From Mesorhizobium sp. AR07 (GTDB lineage Bacteria; Pseudomonadota; Alphaproteobacteria; Rhizobiales; Rhizobiaceae), in assembly GCF_024746815.1 (NCBI RefSeq), contig NZ_CP080529.1:186001-250000 (forward strand): a stretch of 64,000 nt of DNA. The letters are read 5' to 3'. The translations under genes were made by a program, and so were the position numbers. Positions 1 through 7,816 of this stretch are shown in pieces. Within the stretch, counting starts at the first letter, position 1, and every line of letters starts with the position of its first letter. The notes under the pieces were generated by a model. That model worked only from the letters and a program-made list of their open reading frames with translations, was not told where the DNA came from and did no database searches.

Positions 1-123
1 ATGGAGATGGGCCTAGGCCTGCGGGCCGGCCTGTCGATCGTCGCCGTCGCCATCCTCCTCGACCGGGTTTCCAGGGGCGTGCTGCAGCGCAGCCAGGCGC
101 CTGGCGCAGCAAAGCCCGCCTGA
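1..123 (+). CDS. C-terminal end of a ProW-type ABC transporter permease (partial)
   Basis: Forty codons open to the left edge and ending in TGA. The piece GLRAGLSIVAVAILLDRVS resembles the last transmembrane segment of glycine betaine/proline permeases of the ProW family, followed by a short polar tail. It ends 18 bp before the hydroxyproline-epimerase-like gene, so the two are probably co-transcribed and the transporter may import the substrate of that enzyme (inference). Too little is present to name the substrate. Confidence 0.6.
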   Translation: MEMGLGLRAGLSIVAVAILLDRVSRGVLQRSQAPGAAKPA

Positions 124-141
124 ACCGCAAAAGGAATTCCC

Positions 142-1140
142 ATGCGCCGCAGTTTCTTCTGCATCGACTCCCACACCTGTGGCAATCCGGTGCGCCTTGT
201 CGCGGGAGGTGGCCCCTTGCTGCCACATATTCCCATCGCCGAGCGGCGGGAGCTGTTCGTACGCGACCATGACTGGGTCCGGCAGGCGCTGATGTTCGAG
301 CCGCGCGGGCACGACATCATGTCGGGCGCAATCATCTATCCTGCCTACCGTGAGGACTGTGACTTCGCCGTGATCTTCATCGAAGTCAGCGGCTGCCTGC
401 CTATGTGCGGTGCCGGCACGATCGGCCTGGTGACCGCCGCAATCGAAGAAGGCCTTGTCACGCCGCGCGTCCCCGGCAAATTGTCAATCGAAACTCCAGC
501 CGGGAGGGTCGATATCCAATACGAGAAGCCGGGCGAGTTCGTGGACTCCGTGCGGATGTTCAACGTTGCCAGCTATCTGCATGCCGCGGACGTCGCCGTC
601 GATGTCCCCGGTCTCGGTCGGCTGGTCGTCGACATCGCCTACGGCGGCAACTACTACGCTGTCGTCGAGCCGCAGGAGTCATGGCAGGGCCTGGACGGCA
701 TGTCGGCGAGCGCCGTCGTGGATCTCAGCCGCGGTCTTCGCGAAGCGCTCGCACCCATCTGCGATCCAGTTCATCCCGAAGATGAAAGGATACGCGGCGT
801 AGACCACGCCATCTGGTGCGACGCGCTCTCAAGCGGCAATGCCGACGGCCGCGGCGCGGTGTTCTACGGCGACAAGGCGATCGACCGCTCGCCGGGCGGC
901 ACCGGGACTTCAGCTCGCCTGGCGCAACTCCATGGGAAGGGGCGACTGAAGGTCGGCGACAGCTTCCGCCAGGAAAGCCTGATCGGCACCGTGTTCGAGG
1001 GCCGCATAGAGGCGGAGGCCGATATCGGTTCCTTCAAGGGCATCAAGCCCAGTGTCAGCGGTTGGGCACGGATCATCGGCCACAACACGATATTCGTGGA
1101 CGATCGCGACCCGTTGGCCCACGGATTCCAGATCAAGTAG
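142..1140 (+). CDS. Proline racemase family protein, 4-hydroxyproline 2-epimerase-like, with altered active site
   Basis: 332 residues, the usual length of proline racemase/4-hydroxyproline 2-epimerases, and close in reading to the alphaproteobacterial epimerase (N-terminal FFCIDSHTCGNPVRLV, C-terminal FVDDRDPLAHGF). Known epimerases use two cysteines, in MCGHGTIG and DRSPCGTG. Here the first Cys is present (C89) but the adjacent His position is Ala (MCGAGTIG), and the second Cys is Gly (SPGGTG, residue 252, codon 895-897). The protein may therefore be inactive or catalyse a one-base reaction such as a dehydration. A purine-rich ribosome site (AAAAGGA) precedes ATG 142. Context: an ABC permease end upstream and a GlxA-type regulator downstream, consistent with hydroxyproline or betaine catabolism. 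Confidence 0.85.
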   Translation: MRRSFFCIDSHTCGNPVRLVAGGGPLLPHIPIAERRELFVRDHDWVRQALMFEPRGHDIMSGAIIYPAYREDCDFAVIFIEVSGCLPMCGAGTIGLVTAAIEEGLVTPRVPGKLSIETPAGRVDIQYEKPGEFVDSVRMFNVASYLHAADVAVDVPGLGRLVVDIAYGGNYYAVVEPQESWQGLDGMSASAVVDLSRGLREALAPICDPVHPEDERIRGVDHAIWCDALSSGNADGRGAVFYGDKAIDRSPGGTGTSARLAQLHGKGRLKVGDSFRQESLIGTVFEGRIEAEADIGSFKGIKPSVSGWARIIGHNTIFVDDRDPLAHGFQIK

Positions 1141-1322
1141 GCGAAGCCGAGCGCATGGTGACATTGGCCGCCTGAGCACGATCGGCGATGCGTTGGCTGG
1201 AACCGGCGTTCGCGACGACACTGTTCTGCGACGGTCGCGTCGTTCGCAGGCTATGAGGGAACACCAGCGGCTGCCATTGTTGCGAGCGGGAAACAGTTTC
1301 GACAGCACGGGTTGAGACAATC

Positions 1323-2312
1323 ATGAAAACGGCCAATGACGTTCCGGAGATTGACCGATTGAAAATCGGCTTTGTTCTGGCTCGCTCCTTCACCCTTTCG
1401 GCGTTCGCGCTGTTCGTCGATACGCTCAGATTGGCGAGCGACGAGACCGACAAATCCGGCAGGGTTTTCGCCGATTGGCAGCTCCTGGCGAGCACCCGAA
1501 ACCTGATCACCTCAAGTTGCGGAGTTCAGGTTGCCCCGACATCGGATTTCGTGGACCCGGGTGAGTTCAACTACATCGTCGTCGTCGGCGGGCTGCTGAA
1601 CAGCGAGTTCCCGGTCGACAGCGAGACAGTCAGCTACCTCAAGAGAGCCGCCGCTGCGAAGGTTCCATTGATTGGGGTCTGCACGGGAACGTTCATCCTG
1701 GCAGAGGCTGGTCTTATGAAATACCATCAGACTTGCGTCAGCTGGCTCCACTTTCAGGCTTTCCGCGAGCGCTTCCCGGATCACGCGGTCAGGGCGGACC
1801 GTCTGTTCAATCTTGACCGCACCAGGGGATCATGTGCCGGGGGCAGCAGCGCGGCGGATATGGCGGCGTCGATCGTCAGGCGCCATATCAGCAGGGAGGC
1901 CGAGACAAACGCACTCGAAGTGCTGCAGATCGAGAAGGCGCGCTCGGCGTCGGACATCCAGCCGCGCAGGCCGCTTTCCATCGAGAGCCACGATCCCAGG
2001 CTCAAGGCGGCGCTCATCATCATGGAGAACCATGTTGAGAACAGAATCTCCATTCCCAAATTGGCGGCCCTGGTTGGACTGTCCCGAAGGCAACTCGAGC
2101 GCCTCTTCATGGAGAAAACAAAGAGTTCTCCGGCAGTTGTTTATACAAGGGTGCGTCTGGAGCGGGCGAAGTATCTCCTCATGCAGACCAGGGCTCCGAT
2201 GATCGAGATCGCTATCGAGGTTGGGTTTGAAAATGCCTCGCATTTCTCGAGGCTCTTCCGTCAGACCTATGGCCAACCGCCCAGCAAGTTCAGATCGGCA
2301 GTTTCGAACTGA
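1323..2312 (+). CDS. GlxA family AraC-type transcriptional regulator with DJ-1/PfpI domain
   Basis: 329 residues. Residues about 14-190 form a DJ-1/PfpI (class I amidotransferase-like) domain with the nucleophile-elbow cysteine in GVCTGTFILAEAG (C120). Residues about 225-325 carry two AraC helix-turn-helix motifs (IPKLAALVGLSRRQLERLF and MIEIAIEVGFENASHFSRLF). This architecture is typical of GlxA/CdhR-like regulators that control catabolism of quaternary amines, carnitine or amino acids. It lies 182 bp downstream of the epimerase-like gene on the same strand and probably regulates it or the preceding transporter (inference). Confidence 0.9.
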   Translation: MKTANDVPEIDRLKIGFVLARSFTLSAFALFVDTLRLASDETDKSGRVFADWQLLASTRNLITSSCGVQVAPTSDFVDPGEFNYIVVVGGLLNSEFPVDSETVSYLKRAAAAKVPLIGVCTGTFILAEAGLMKYHQTCVSWLHFQAFRERFPDHAVRADRLFNLDRTRGSCAGGSSAADMAASIVRRHISREAETNALEVLQIEKARSASDIQPRRPLSIESHDPRLKAALIIMENHVENRISIPKLAALVGLSRRQLERLFMEKTKSSPAVVYTRVRLERAKYLLMQTRAPMIEIAIEVGFENASHFSRLFRQTYGQPPSKFRSAVSN

Positions 2313-2446
2313 CTTGCCGATATTTTCAAAAATGGGGCACGAAAAAGGCCGGTTCGGTAGCTGACTGCCTCATCGCCGAAGATGAGATCAACCGGCTGAA
2401 AAAACTCCTGGCAACTGCGGTCGCATACGAAACCAAGTTTGCGGCA

Positions 2447-2704
2447 GTGAAGGCGCAAGCTCACGCCGAGCACGAAAAATTGTCGGCGTACGGACTTAAG
2501 CGCGCGCTGGAGAAACATGTCGCGGCCATCATGGCCACCCCTGATTTGACCATGGAGGGTCTTGTAATCAAGGCGCAGGCCTTAGCGGAATGGGACCGCG
2601 CCGGCGACGAAAAAATGGACAAGCTGGCTTTTGAGCACGGCCTCGACTGGCACGGACAGATAGCCGCTTCCATCCTGCGCCACGCGAAAGGTGGTGCGAT
2701 ATGA
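2447..2704 (+). CDS. Hypothetical protein, possibly 5'-truncated
   Basis: 85 residues from a GTG start; function unknown, helical and charged. The same frame stays open upstream from about 2313 with coding-looking sequence (DCLIAEDEINRLKKLL) but offers no good start, so the GTG may be internal and the real gene may have lost its 5' end. Its stop overlaps the ATG of the next gene by 4 bp (ATGA), so the two are translationally coupled. Confidence 0.55.
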   Translation: MKAQAHAEHEKLSAYGLKRALEKHVAAIMATPDLTMEGLVIKAQALAEWDRAGDEKMDKLAFEHGLDWHGQIAASILRHAKGGAI

Positions 2705-3015
2705 CCGGGGATGCCGAGTTGTTACGCCTCGATGCCGAATTCAAGGCCGCGTACGCCCTGATGGATGCTGCCGCCGATCGGGTTGAGGAGTTCGAAACGC
2801 GAGGGCGCACAAAACTGGTGCGCACGGCCGAAGATAAATTGGAGAAGCTGACTGAGGCCGCCGACGCCAATACTCGCAAAATTCTGCGCACACGTGTCAG
2901 CACGCCGACAGGAATGATGGTCAAGATCCGGGTGAACGACACCTGGTCCGGCACGTATGATGATAATGATCTCCTCGCATCGATCATTGCCGACGTGAGG
3001 GCGATTGCGGGCTAG
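2701..3015 (+). CDS. Hypothetical protein
   Basis: 104 residues, no recognised domain. The N-terminal 60 residues are predicted-helical and charged, and the C-terminal part is TRVSTPTGMMVKIRVNDTW followed by an acidic tail. Small rhizobial proteins of this kind are common on accessory DNA. It starts inside the stop of the preceding gene (ATGA), which supports the ATG at 2701. A short sequence at 3039-3060 just after it recurs, with one mismatch, in the terminator at 3831-3859. Confidence 0.6.
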   Translation: MTGDAELLRLDAEFKAAYALMDAAADRVEEFETRGRTKLVRTAEDKLEKLTEAADANTRKILRTRVSTPTGMMVKIRVNDTWSGTYDDNDLLASIIADVRAIAG

Positions 3016-3088
3016 CGCCTGGCCGGCCGCCTCTCAAGGCCCGCTGCCTCACGGTGGCGGCCTCGTCGCTTGAACGACTTCCGCCGAT

Positions 3089-3499
3089 TCAGCGTGCGGC
3101 GGGCGATAACCCCGACACCGATCGCACGGTTCCGCTTGAGAAAACTACGAAAGCAAATACCACCACGGCAGCAGCCACGATCAGTGACCCGCCAGCGACG
3201 ATCGGCTCGAGCGCCGTATAGCCTCCATGCAGCATCAGATACAGCGCTGGCAGCATCACCACCAACCCGACCGTATAGAGGCCGTAGTGGACCATCGCGA
3301 TTTTCCGCGCTGCCTTTGCCGGGTTAAGGGCGTAGTAGCCGCCAAATATTGCACTTGTGACCCATCCGAGCAGATTGATGTGTGCATGCGCCGGAAACGC
3401 ACCGTGATCGCCCGAGATGGCCATTTGCAAGCCGGCGCCGATCCCCAAAATGAGCCACACAATAGCTGTCTTAAAGAAGAGTTCCGAAACTCCAGGCAT
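3089..3499 (-). CDS. Small four-helix membrane protein, cytochrome oxidase subunit I-like
   Basis: About 136 residues with four hydrophobic segments. The first helix is followed by SGDHGAFPAHAHINLLGW, a histidine-containing motif seen in small proteins related to heme-copper oxidase subunit I. I chose ATG at 3499 because GGGAGGG sits just upstream; an in-frame TTG at 3514 would add five residues. It is convergent with the preceding genes and divergent from the 55-residue gene at 3643. Haem binding is not established by the sequence alone. Confidence 0.7.
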   Translation of the reverse strand: MPGVSELFFKTAIVWLILGIGAGLQMAISGDHGAFPAHAHINLLGWVTSAIFGGYYALNPAKAARKIAMVHYGLYTVGLVVMLPALYLMLHGGYTALEPIVAGGSLIVAAAVVVFAFVVFSSGTVRSVSGLSPAAR

Positions 3500-3642
3500 G
3501 ACACTCCCTCCCAAAAATGCCGATTTCTAACGTTCCATCTTGATCCTGTTCCAGCACTTTTGCAAAGGGCAGCCGGCTTTTTACGGGGCACGACGGGAAC
3601 AAGAGAGCGGCGAGCCGGTTTTCAGGGAGGGAGGAAGCGGAC

Positions 3643-3810
3643 ATGCCAAACAAAATCAAAGATCCGCCACCAAAGCGGCCCGACCCCGAGAAGACGCCTG
3701 TCCGTCGTCATGACGAGGAAGCACCGTCAGAGCGTAAACATGTCGATCCGCCACCGCGAGATGTGCGAGAGGCACCGGTACCAAATCCAAACGGCGATAA
3801 GAAGTCCTGA
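3643..3810 (+). CDS. Small proline-rich charged protein (55 aa)
   Basis: ATG at 3643 with a strong ribosome site (GGGAGGGAGG at 3625-3634) and a rho-independent terminator directly after the stop. The product is almost entirely Pro, Lys, Arg, Asp and Glu (DPPPKRPDPEK near the start, PPPRDV later), so it is probably disordered. No function is known to me. The site and terminator make a real gene likely despite its length. Confidence 0.6.
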   Translation: MPNKIKDPPPKRPDPEKTPVRRHDEEAPSERKHVDPPPRDVREAPVPNPNGDKKS

Positions 3811-3830
3811 CCGCCGGCACGCGGCGAAGG

Positions 3831-3859
3831 GCCCGCTGCCTCATGGTGGCGGGCTTTTT
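3831..3859 (+). terminator. Rho-independent terminator after the 55-aa gene
   Basis: Stem GCCCGC (3831-3836) pairs with GCGGGC (3849-3854), followed by TTTTT. A 22-bp stretch of this hairpin also occurs at 3039-3060 with a single C/T difference. Confidence 0.8.
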
Positions 3860-3978
3860 CATGTGGGCCATAAAGCGTTGAAGCGGGACCACCACTCCAG
3901 TTTTAAAAACTGCGGAAGGAAAGGAACGAGTCGGCCAGAGTCTGCGCTATTCACGATCGAACCGATGGAGGTAACACA

Positions 3979-4462
3979 GTGAGGAAGCTAATACTCGCGG
4001 CCGTGATCGCGATTGCTGGCACGGCCGCTGGGCGCCTCTGTTGGCGGTAGCAATGGCGTCAGCGCCGGGCTTGGTGCTGCCGTGGGTGGCACCGGCGGCA
4101 TCAGAGCAGGAGCAGGCGCGGATGCCGGAGGTACAGGCGGCGTCACTGCCGGACTTGGCGCCAACGTTGGCGGTACGAGCGGTATCGGCGTCGATGTCGG
4201 CGTAGGCATCGGTGGCGGAACAAACCCCGCCAACCCTTCGAACCCCTCCAATCCATCGGCACCCGTTGCCTCGATTCCAAGCGACACCTCGAATCCAAGC
4301 AATCCGAGCAAAGTTGCCCGACCCAACCTGCCGAGCGCCGTCGTTGACATGTCAGATGGCAAGTTGGCCCGATTGAAGAAGCGCTGCGCGGACGTACTGG
4401 GCAGCGAAGACACCTACGACCGCGACCTGCGCCAACTGTGCCTGCTGATCTCGCGCCGCTGA
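3979..4462 (+). pseudogene. Secreted glycine-rich protein gene, frameshifted in the signal peptide
   Basis: A GTG at 3979, after GGAGGT, opens a typical signal peptide (MRKLILAAVIAIAGTAA), but this frame stops at 4048. The body of the protein (Gly/Val/Ala repeats such as VGGTGGI, then NPANPSNPSNPS and a C-terminal domain ending RQLCLLISRR) continues in the +1 frame to 4462. Removing one G from the GGG at 4030-4032 joins the two frames as AAGASVGG. So the gene is either inactivated or the assembly has one extra G. Similar small glycine-rich exported proteins occur in rhizobia; their function is unknown. Confidence 0.65.
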
Positions 4463-4478
4463 AGGTAGGAAGACGGAC

Positions 4479-4508
4479 GAGCCCGCCGCCGATCTGGCGG
4501 GCTCTTAT
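4479..4508 (+). terminator. Hairpin terminator after the glycine-rich gene
   Basis: A perfect 9-bp stem GAGCCCGCC/GGCGGGCTC with an 8-base loop, followed by TTAT, 17 bp after the stop at 4462. Confidence 0.7.
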
Positions 4509-4662
4509 CGCCAGCAGCGCTTGCGGATGCAGCCCCCGCCCCGAAGGGTGCTCCGATCAAACGACGTGGACCGCCTAAAATCTAGCCGGCTGAAAAATCT
4601 TCGTAGCCGAAAGGAACGCTAGTCGATTTCGGACGCTTGACCTGCAAGCGTGGATTCGACTG

Positions 4663-4830
4663 ATGGCTGACGAACCGAAAATACCCGACCCGAAAGGCGA
4701 ATTTGAACGCAAGGTCGCCCGAGAAACCGGCATTTCGGAGAATCAGGTGCGATACCTGATATCGATGGTCGGCTACTATTATTCTTCGATTGTGCGCGAG
4801 GCTCGGATTCTGAAACAGGGTGGGCAGTGA
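4663..4830 (+). CDS. Small hypothetical protein (55 aa), DUF3606-like fold possible
   Basis: ATG 4663 to TGA 4828-4830. The product begins MADEPKIPDPKGEFE and contains VARETGISENQVRYLISMVG, which reads like a small helix-turn-helix of the DUF3606 kind. Its stop overlaps the GTG start of the DUF768 gene (CAGTGAGC), so both are probably one transcript. Confidence 0.6.
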   Translation: MADEPKIPDPKGEFERKVARETGISENQVRYLISMVGYYYSSIVREARILKQGGQ

Positions 4831-5048
4831 GCACGCGCGGCATCAACTTCCTCGACCAATGGCTTAGCAACAATCTTTCGGGCATCGTCGGCGCCGATGT
4901 CATCTCGGTTGCCGAGGCGATCCAGAAATTGTTCGCCGATGCGAAGGCGATCGGCATCAACAGCGCCGAGATCGAGGAAGAGACCGGCAGCGTTTATGAA
5001 ACCGTGCTGGACGCGATCGTGCACCATGACGGCGGCGTGGCGGAATAA
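4827..5048 (+). CDS. DUF768 family protein
   Basis: 73 residues, MSTRGINFLDQWLSNNL..., ending in a conserved-looking SVYETVLDAIVHHD. This matches the rhizobial DUF768 family of about 70-residue proteins that is greatly expanded in Mesorhizobium and whose function is unknown. GTG start overlapping the preceding stop. It is convergent with the minus-strand operon that ends at 5052. Confidence 0.8.
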   Translation: MSTRGINFLDQWLSNNLSGIVGADVISVAEAIQKLFADAKAIGINSAEIEEETGSVYETVLDAIVHHDGGVAE

Positions 5049-5051
5049 GCG

Positions 5052-5315
5052 CTATTCCATATCCGGCACGTCGCCATTGGTGAAAAGCACTGTCGGCGGC
5101 CCATAATCGCCAAGCGCCGGGTCGGCATCGCGGCTCCAAGCGATGACGCCGACGTGCTTTCCCGCCAATGCCTTGGCCGTTCGGATTGCGCGGTCCTCGC
5201 TTTGCTGATCAGTCGGGCCGTACGCCGTGAACAGTTCGCCATCCTCGCCGCGGTCGAACGCAACGACAACGATCAGTTTAGGCTTCTTCTGATCAGGCAG
5301 AACGTGGTCCGACAT
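5052..5315 (-). CDS. Hypothetical protein, last gene of the LexA-box operon
   Basis: 87 residues; PKLIVVVAFDRGEDGELF near the N-terminus looks like a beta strand, then AIRTAKALAGKHVGVIAWSR. GGAGCAACG precedes ATG 5315. It starts 9 bp after the stop of the gene before it, in a tightly packed minus-strand series that runs back to 7785. Function unknown; a role in DNA-damage response is only suggested by the shared promoter. Confidence 0.65.
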   Translation of the reverse strand: MSDHVLPDQKKPKLIVVVAFDRGEDGELFTAYGPTDQQSEDRAIRTAKALAGKHVGVIAWSRDADPALGDYGPPTVLFTNGDVPDME

Positions 5316-5324
5316 CGTTGCTCC

Positions 5325-5513
5325 CTATAGATGCCGATCGCCTTCGGCACGGTGTTCGAGGCAATACCAGTGCGACGGCTGTCTCGGCCGGGCGAAGCCG
5401 AACGGCGCCCGCTTGCCGCATCCAGCAAACTCGCAGACGTGGTTTTCGATCCGCGCTCGCTCGCGCGTGGCTGGCGTCATGCCTTCCGCAAGTCTGGCAG
5501 GTTCGTCGCTCAT
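5325..5513 (-). CDS. Small Cys-rich hypothetical protein (zinc-binding likely)
   Basis: 62 residues from ATG 5513, which overlaps the preceding stop as ATGA. The C-terminal half has HVCEFAGCGKRAPFGF followed by HWYCLEHR, giving three Cys and nearby His in an arrangement that could bind zinc. Translationally coupled to its upstream neighbour. Function unknown. Confidence 0.65.
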   Translation of the reverse strand: MSDEPARLAEGMTPATRERARIENHVCEFAGCGKRAPFGFARPRQPSHWYCLEHRAEGDRHL

Positions 5514-5776
5514 CCGTACTCTTCCAGTATGTCGGTCATGGTCCATTCCGTCGGCACCCATTCGACAGCGTGGAACTCGACATCGGTATCCCACCGACCC
5601 CAATAGGGCCGTTCGTGCGGCTCTAGCTCATGCTGAAGACACCAACGGATCTGCGCGATCCTGCCCTTGTGGTCGCGTGCGACGATCGGCGTGCCATCCT
5701 TGGGCGCCTCTGACATCGGCAGAGTGGTCTTCGCCGCAGCGAACTCTGCTGCGTGCGATTTGCGGGCCGATTTCAA
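5510..5776 (-). CDS. Hypothetical protein with MSEAPKDGTP motif
   Basis: 88 residues if the TTG at 5776 is used; this overlaps the preceding stop (TTGA) and so fits coupling. An internal ATG at 5716 (MSEAPKDGTPIVARD) has no visible ribosome site. The segment EAPKDGTP...RIAQIRW...RPYWGRW resembles small proteins seen in phages and alphaproteobacteria that display Trp-rich beta strands. Function unknown. Confidence 0.6.
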   Translation of the reverse strand: MKSARKSHAAEFAAAKTTLPMSEAPKDGTPIVARDHKGRIAQIRWCLQHELEPHERPYWGRWDTDVEFHAVEWVPTEWTMTDILEEYG

Positions 5777-5946
5777 TTTGACGCTTTGCGCTTGAGCGTA
5801 TCAAGCTCGTCCTGAAGGTGCCCGTTGAGCACGATCATTTCCTTAAGCGCCTTCACCGGGTCGCCGTTGTGCAGGCGGATGAACTTGTCGGCCACGGCCT
5901 TCAAGGCGGCCTCTTGGCGACTGTCAAGAATTACGATGTGATCCAT
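5773..5946 (-). CDS. Small hypothetical protein (57 aa)
   Basis: ATG 5946 (MDHIVILDSRQEAALKAVAD) to TGA at 5773-5775. Helical, charged, with LQDELDTLKRK at the end suggesting a short coiled coil. The GTATCAC spacing and its position 10 bp after the SRAP stop, with overlap into the next gene, put it inside the operon. Function unknown. Confidence 0.6.
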   Translation of the reverse strand: MDHIVILDSRQEAALKAVADKFIRLHNGDPVKALKEMIVLNGHLQDELDTLKRKASN

Positions 5947-5956
5947 GGTGATACTC

Positions 5957-6658
5957 CTAAAACAATGAGCCTTGTGTTGGAGCCGGTTGCGGGAACTTGA
6001 TCTGGGTTGCCGGCTTGTCGACGATCACAAGCGCATCGTCCGGCGCGGCGCGCTGTAGCCGCTTCGCTTCCGACCACGGCGCCGTAAGCCAAGTCTCGGT
6101 CTCTTCCTGCGTGGTCAGGATCACCGGCATGGCCTTTTCGTGGATAGGCTTGATGAGGCTGTTGGGCGCGGTCGTCAGGAAGGCGTAGACCTCGTGATCG
6201 CCTGGACCGTCCTTCACCTTGCGGACCCCGTGCCATGGCGTCCACAGGCCCGCGAAGAAGAACAACGGGCGGTCCTCATTGATGGCAAACCAGTAGTTCT
6301 TTTTGACGCCCGTCTCGGGGTCCTTCACGTCAACGGGGCTGGGCTCCGCAAAGCTCGTCACGGGCACGACACAGCGGTGTTCAACGCCAACGTACTGCTG
6401 CCAATACGAGTAGTTTGGCTGGCGTATGTTCTGCCTGCCGGAGTCGGCATTGCCCTTGATCTGATCGGGCTCGGTCGGCATCCCCCAAAGGAGGTTGGCG
6501 AGCTCGCGTTGTCCGTCAAGCGCGCTGCGAACCACCGGGGCGGGCCTGTTCGGGTAGATGTCGATCGACGGTTCCATGTTGCCCAGAATGTCGCGCAGGG
6601 CGCCTGTAAACTGGCGAATGGCCTCTTGCGACGTGGTGATGTTGTAGAGATTGCACAT
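5957..6658 (-). CDS. SRAP domain protein (SOS response-associated peptidase, HMCES/YedK family)
   Basis: 233 residues, the family's usual size. SRAP proteins form a thiazolidine cross-link between Cys2 and abasic sites in single-stranded DNA, shielding them. All four key positions can be read: MCNLY gives Cys2; QNIR matches the Asn of NAR; SFAEP matches the Glu of the F-E-W motif; PIHEKAMPVIL gives the catalytic His. ATG 6658 lies 9 bp after the preceding stop. It is the third gene of an operon headed by a LexA box, which fits the SOS link of this family. Confidence 0.9.
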   Translation of the reverse strand: MCNLYNITTSQEAIRQFTGALRDILGNMEPSIDIYPNRPAPVVRSALDGQRELANLLWGMPTEPDQIKGNADSGRQNIRQPNYSYWQQYVGVEHRCVVPVTSFAEPSPVDVKDPETGVKKNYWFAINEDRPLFFFAGLWTPWHGVRKVKDGPGDHEVYAFLTTAPNSLIKPIHEKAMPVILTTQEETETWLTAPWSEAKRLQRAAPDDALVIVDKPATQIKFPQPAPTQGSLF

Positions 6659-6667
6659 GTCTTTCCC

Positions 6668-7048
6668 TTAGTGGCGCAGGATCTCGGGCACGCTGAGCGG
6701 TCCCATCTCGAGGATCTGTCTGTATTCACCGGTGCGGCGCCAGACGCCCTTCACGTTCCCATTTTCCCGATCTCGCTTCGGATCGAATTTCACGCCGTCA
6801 AAGTGATCTCGGAAGGCCCGCGCCGCTGCATCGTCGCTGAAGCAGTGGACCCGATAATTCTCATATTTGCCATCCGGCCAAGTCGCCTGGACACTCCGCA
6901 GATGGAATCTGAGCCCTCGATCCTGGCAGAACTTCGCGATCATGGTGAAGTTCCGATCGGTGCAGATGTCATCCGGCAGCGCGACCTGGTGCGGCCACTC
7001 CCTGTCGATGACGGATGGCGACGGCGTGACGCGGCTGCGGGTTACCAT
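6668..7048 (-). CDS. Hypothetical protein, second gene of the LexA-box operon
   Basis: 126 residues, start overlapping the preceding stop by 7 bp. Features: CQDRGLRFHLRSVQATW, then HCFSDDAAARAFRDHFDG, which reads as a beta-alpha-beta unit with a nuclease-unlike composition. No family recognised. Position immediately before the SRAP gene makes a DNA-damage role possible but unproven. Confidence 0.65.
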   Translation of the reverse strand: MVTRSRVTPSPSVIDREWPHQVALPDDICTDRNFTMIAKFCQDRGLRFHLRSVQATWPDGKYENYRVHCFSDDAAARAFRDHFDGVKFDPKRDRENGNVKGVWRRTGEYRQILEMGPLSVPEILRH

Positions 7049-7785
7049 GTCGCCTCGAAGAAACTGTCAGCCTGCAGACGCATGGCGGCCAGCGTCAGGG
7101 CAATCGCGGTGTTGGCGGGTGGCTTGTCCATGTAGAGCCGTCCGTCAAAATAGCGCCATGCGGCCACGCTCCTGTCCTCATCGTCTTCGCGCTGCGGATC
7201 GATGATGCGAGCATCGCAAGGCTCTTGGTCGATCTCGATTGTCCAGCCCTGAAGGGATTTCTCGGTGATGCCGGCAACCTCGGCCAGATTGCTGGTAAGG
7301 TAGGGTAAGCCCAATTCGGCCGCCTCTTGCGTCGTGCCCGGTTCACTGACCCAGCCCATCACATAACAGATGTCGATGTCGAGCTGACGGTCTGGACCAC
7401 TGGTTGTTTCGAGGCGTTGAATGATGTCGGGATAGAGCTTCTGCCGTTCCGGCCACGTCGCCAGATTGGCTGTTTTCACCTTTGGCTCCGCCGACCCGAC
7501 CCCTAAAGCCCTGGTCCAGACGACCTTTTCATCGGGCCATCCGGCGCAGCAGGCTTCGCACGCGGCGCGCTCTGCCTGGAACCAGACACCGGCTGCCGAA
7601 TCCTGGTCTGCACTTGGAGCCGTGTCGTCCGGACATCCCTTCATTTCCCACAGTTCGACGGCGAGCACGCCGCTCATGGCATCGTTGTAGGAAAATCCGG
7701 AATTTGCAAAACCCGCCGCCGCGGCTGCTATCCCGCGGGCGAGTTCTTCCGGCGTTGCATTCTCGATCATCAAGCGAAGTGGCAT
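7042..7785 (-). CDS. Hypothetical protein, first gene of the LexA-box operon
   Basis: 247 residues from ATG 7785, which has a near-perfect ribosome site (AGGAGGTGG, 2 bp upstream); longer in-frame starts upstream would run through the promoter and are rejected. It contains AERAACEACCAGWPDEKVVW and several Trp/Cys residues, no recognised domain. First gene after the LexA box, so likely the most strongly SOS-controlled gene of the set (inference). Confidence 0.7.
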   Translation of the reverse strand: MPLRLMIENATPEELARGIAAAAAGFANSGFSYNDAMSGVLAVELWEMKGCPDDTAPSADQDSAAGVWFQAERAACEACCAGWPDEKVVWTRALGVGSAEPKVKTANLATWPERQKLYPDIIQRLETTSGPDRQLDIDICYVMGWVSEPGTTQEAAELGLPYLTSNLAEVAGITEKSLQGWTIEIDQEPCDARIIDPQREDDEDRSVAAWRYFDGRLYMDKPPANTAIALTLAAMRLQADSFFEATW

Positions 7786-7816
7786 GTCCACCTCCTGTGG
7801 TCTTCCTGCCAACAGT

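Noticed and set aside
3070..3327. 85-codon plus-strand frame
   Set aside because: Arg/Pro-rich and antisense to the four-helix membrane protein, which has a strong ribosome site.
6140..7135. 331-codon open frame on the plus strand
   Set aside because: Antisense to the SRAP gene and its neighbour, no ribosome site, composition typical of a shadow frame.
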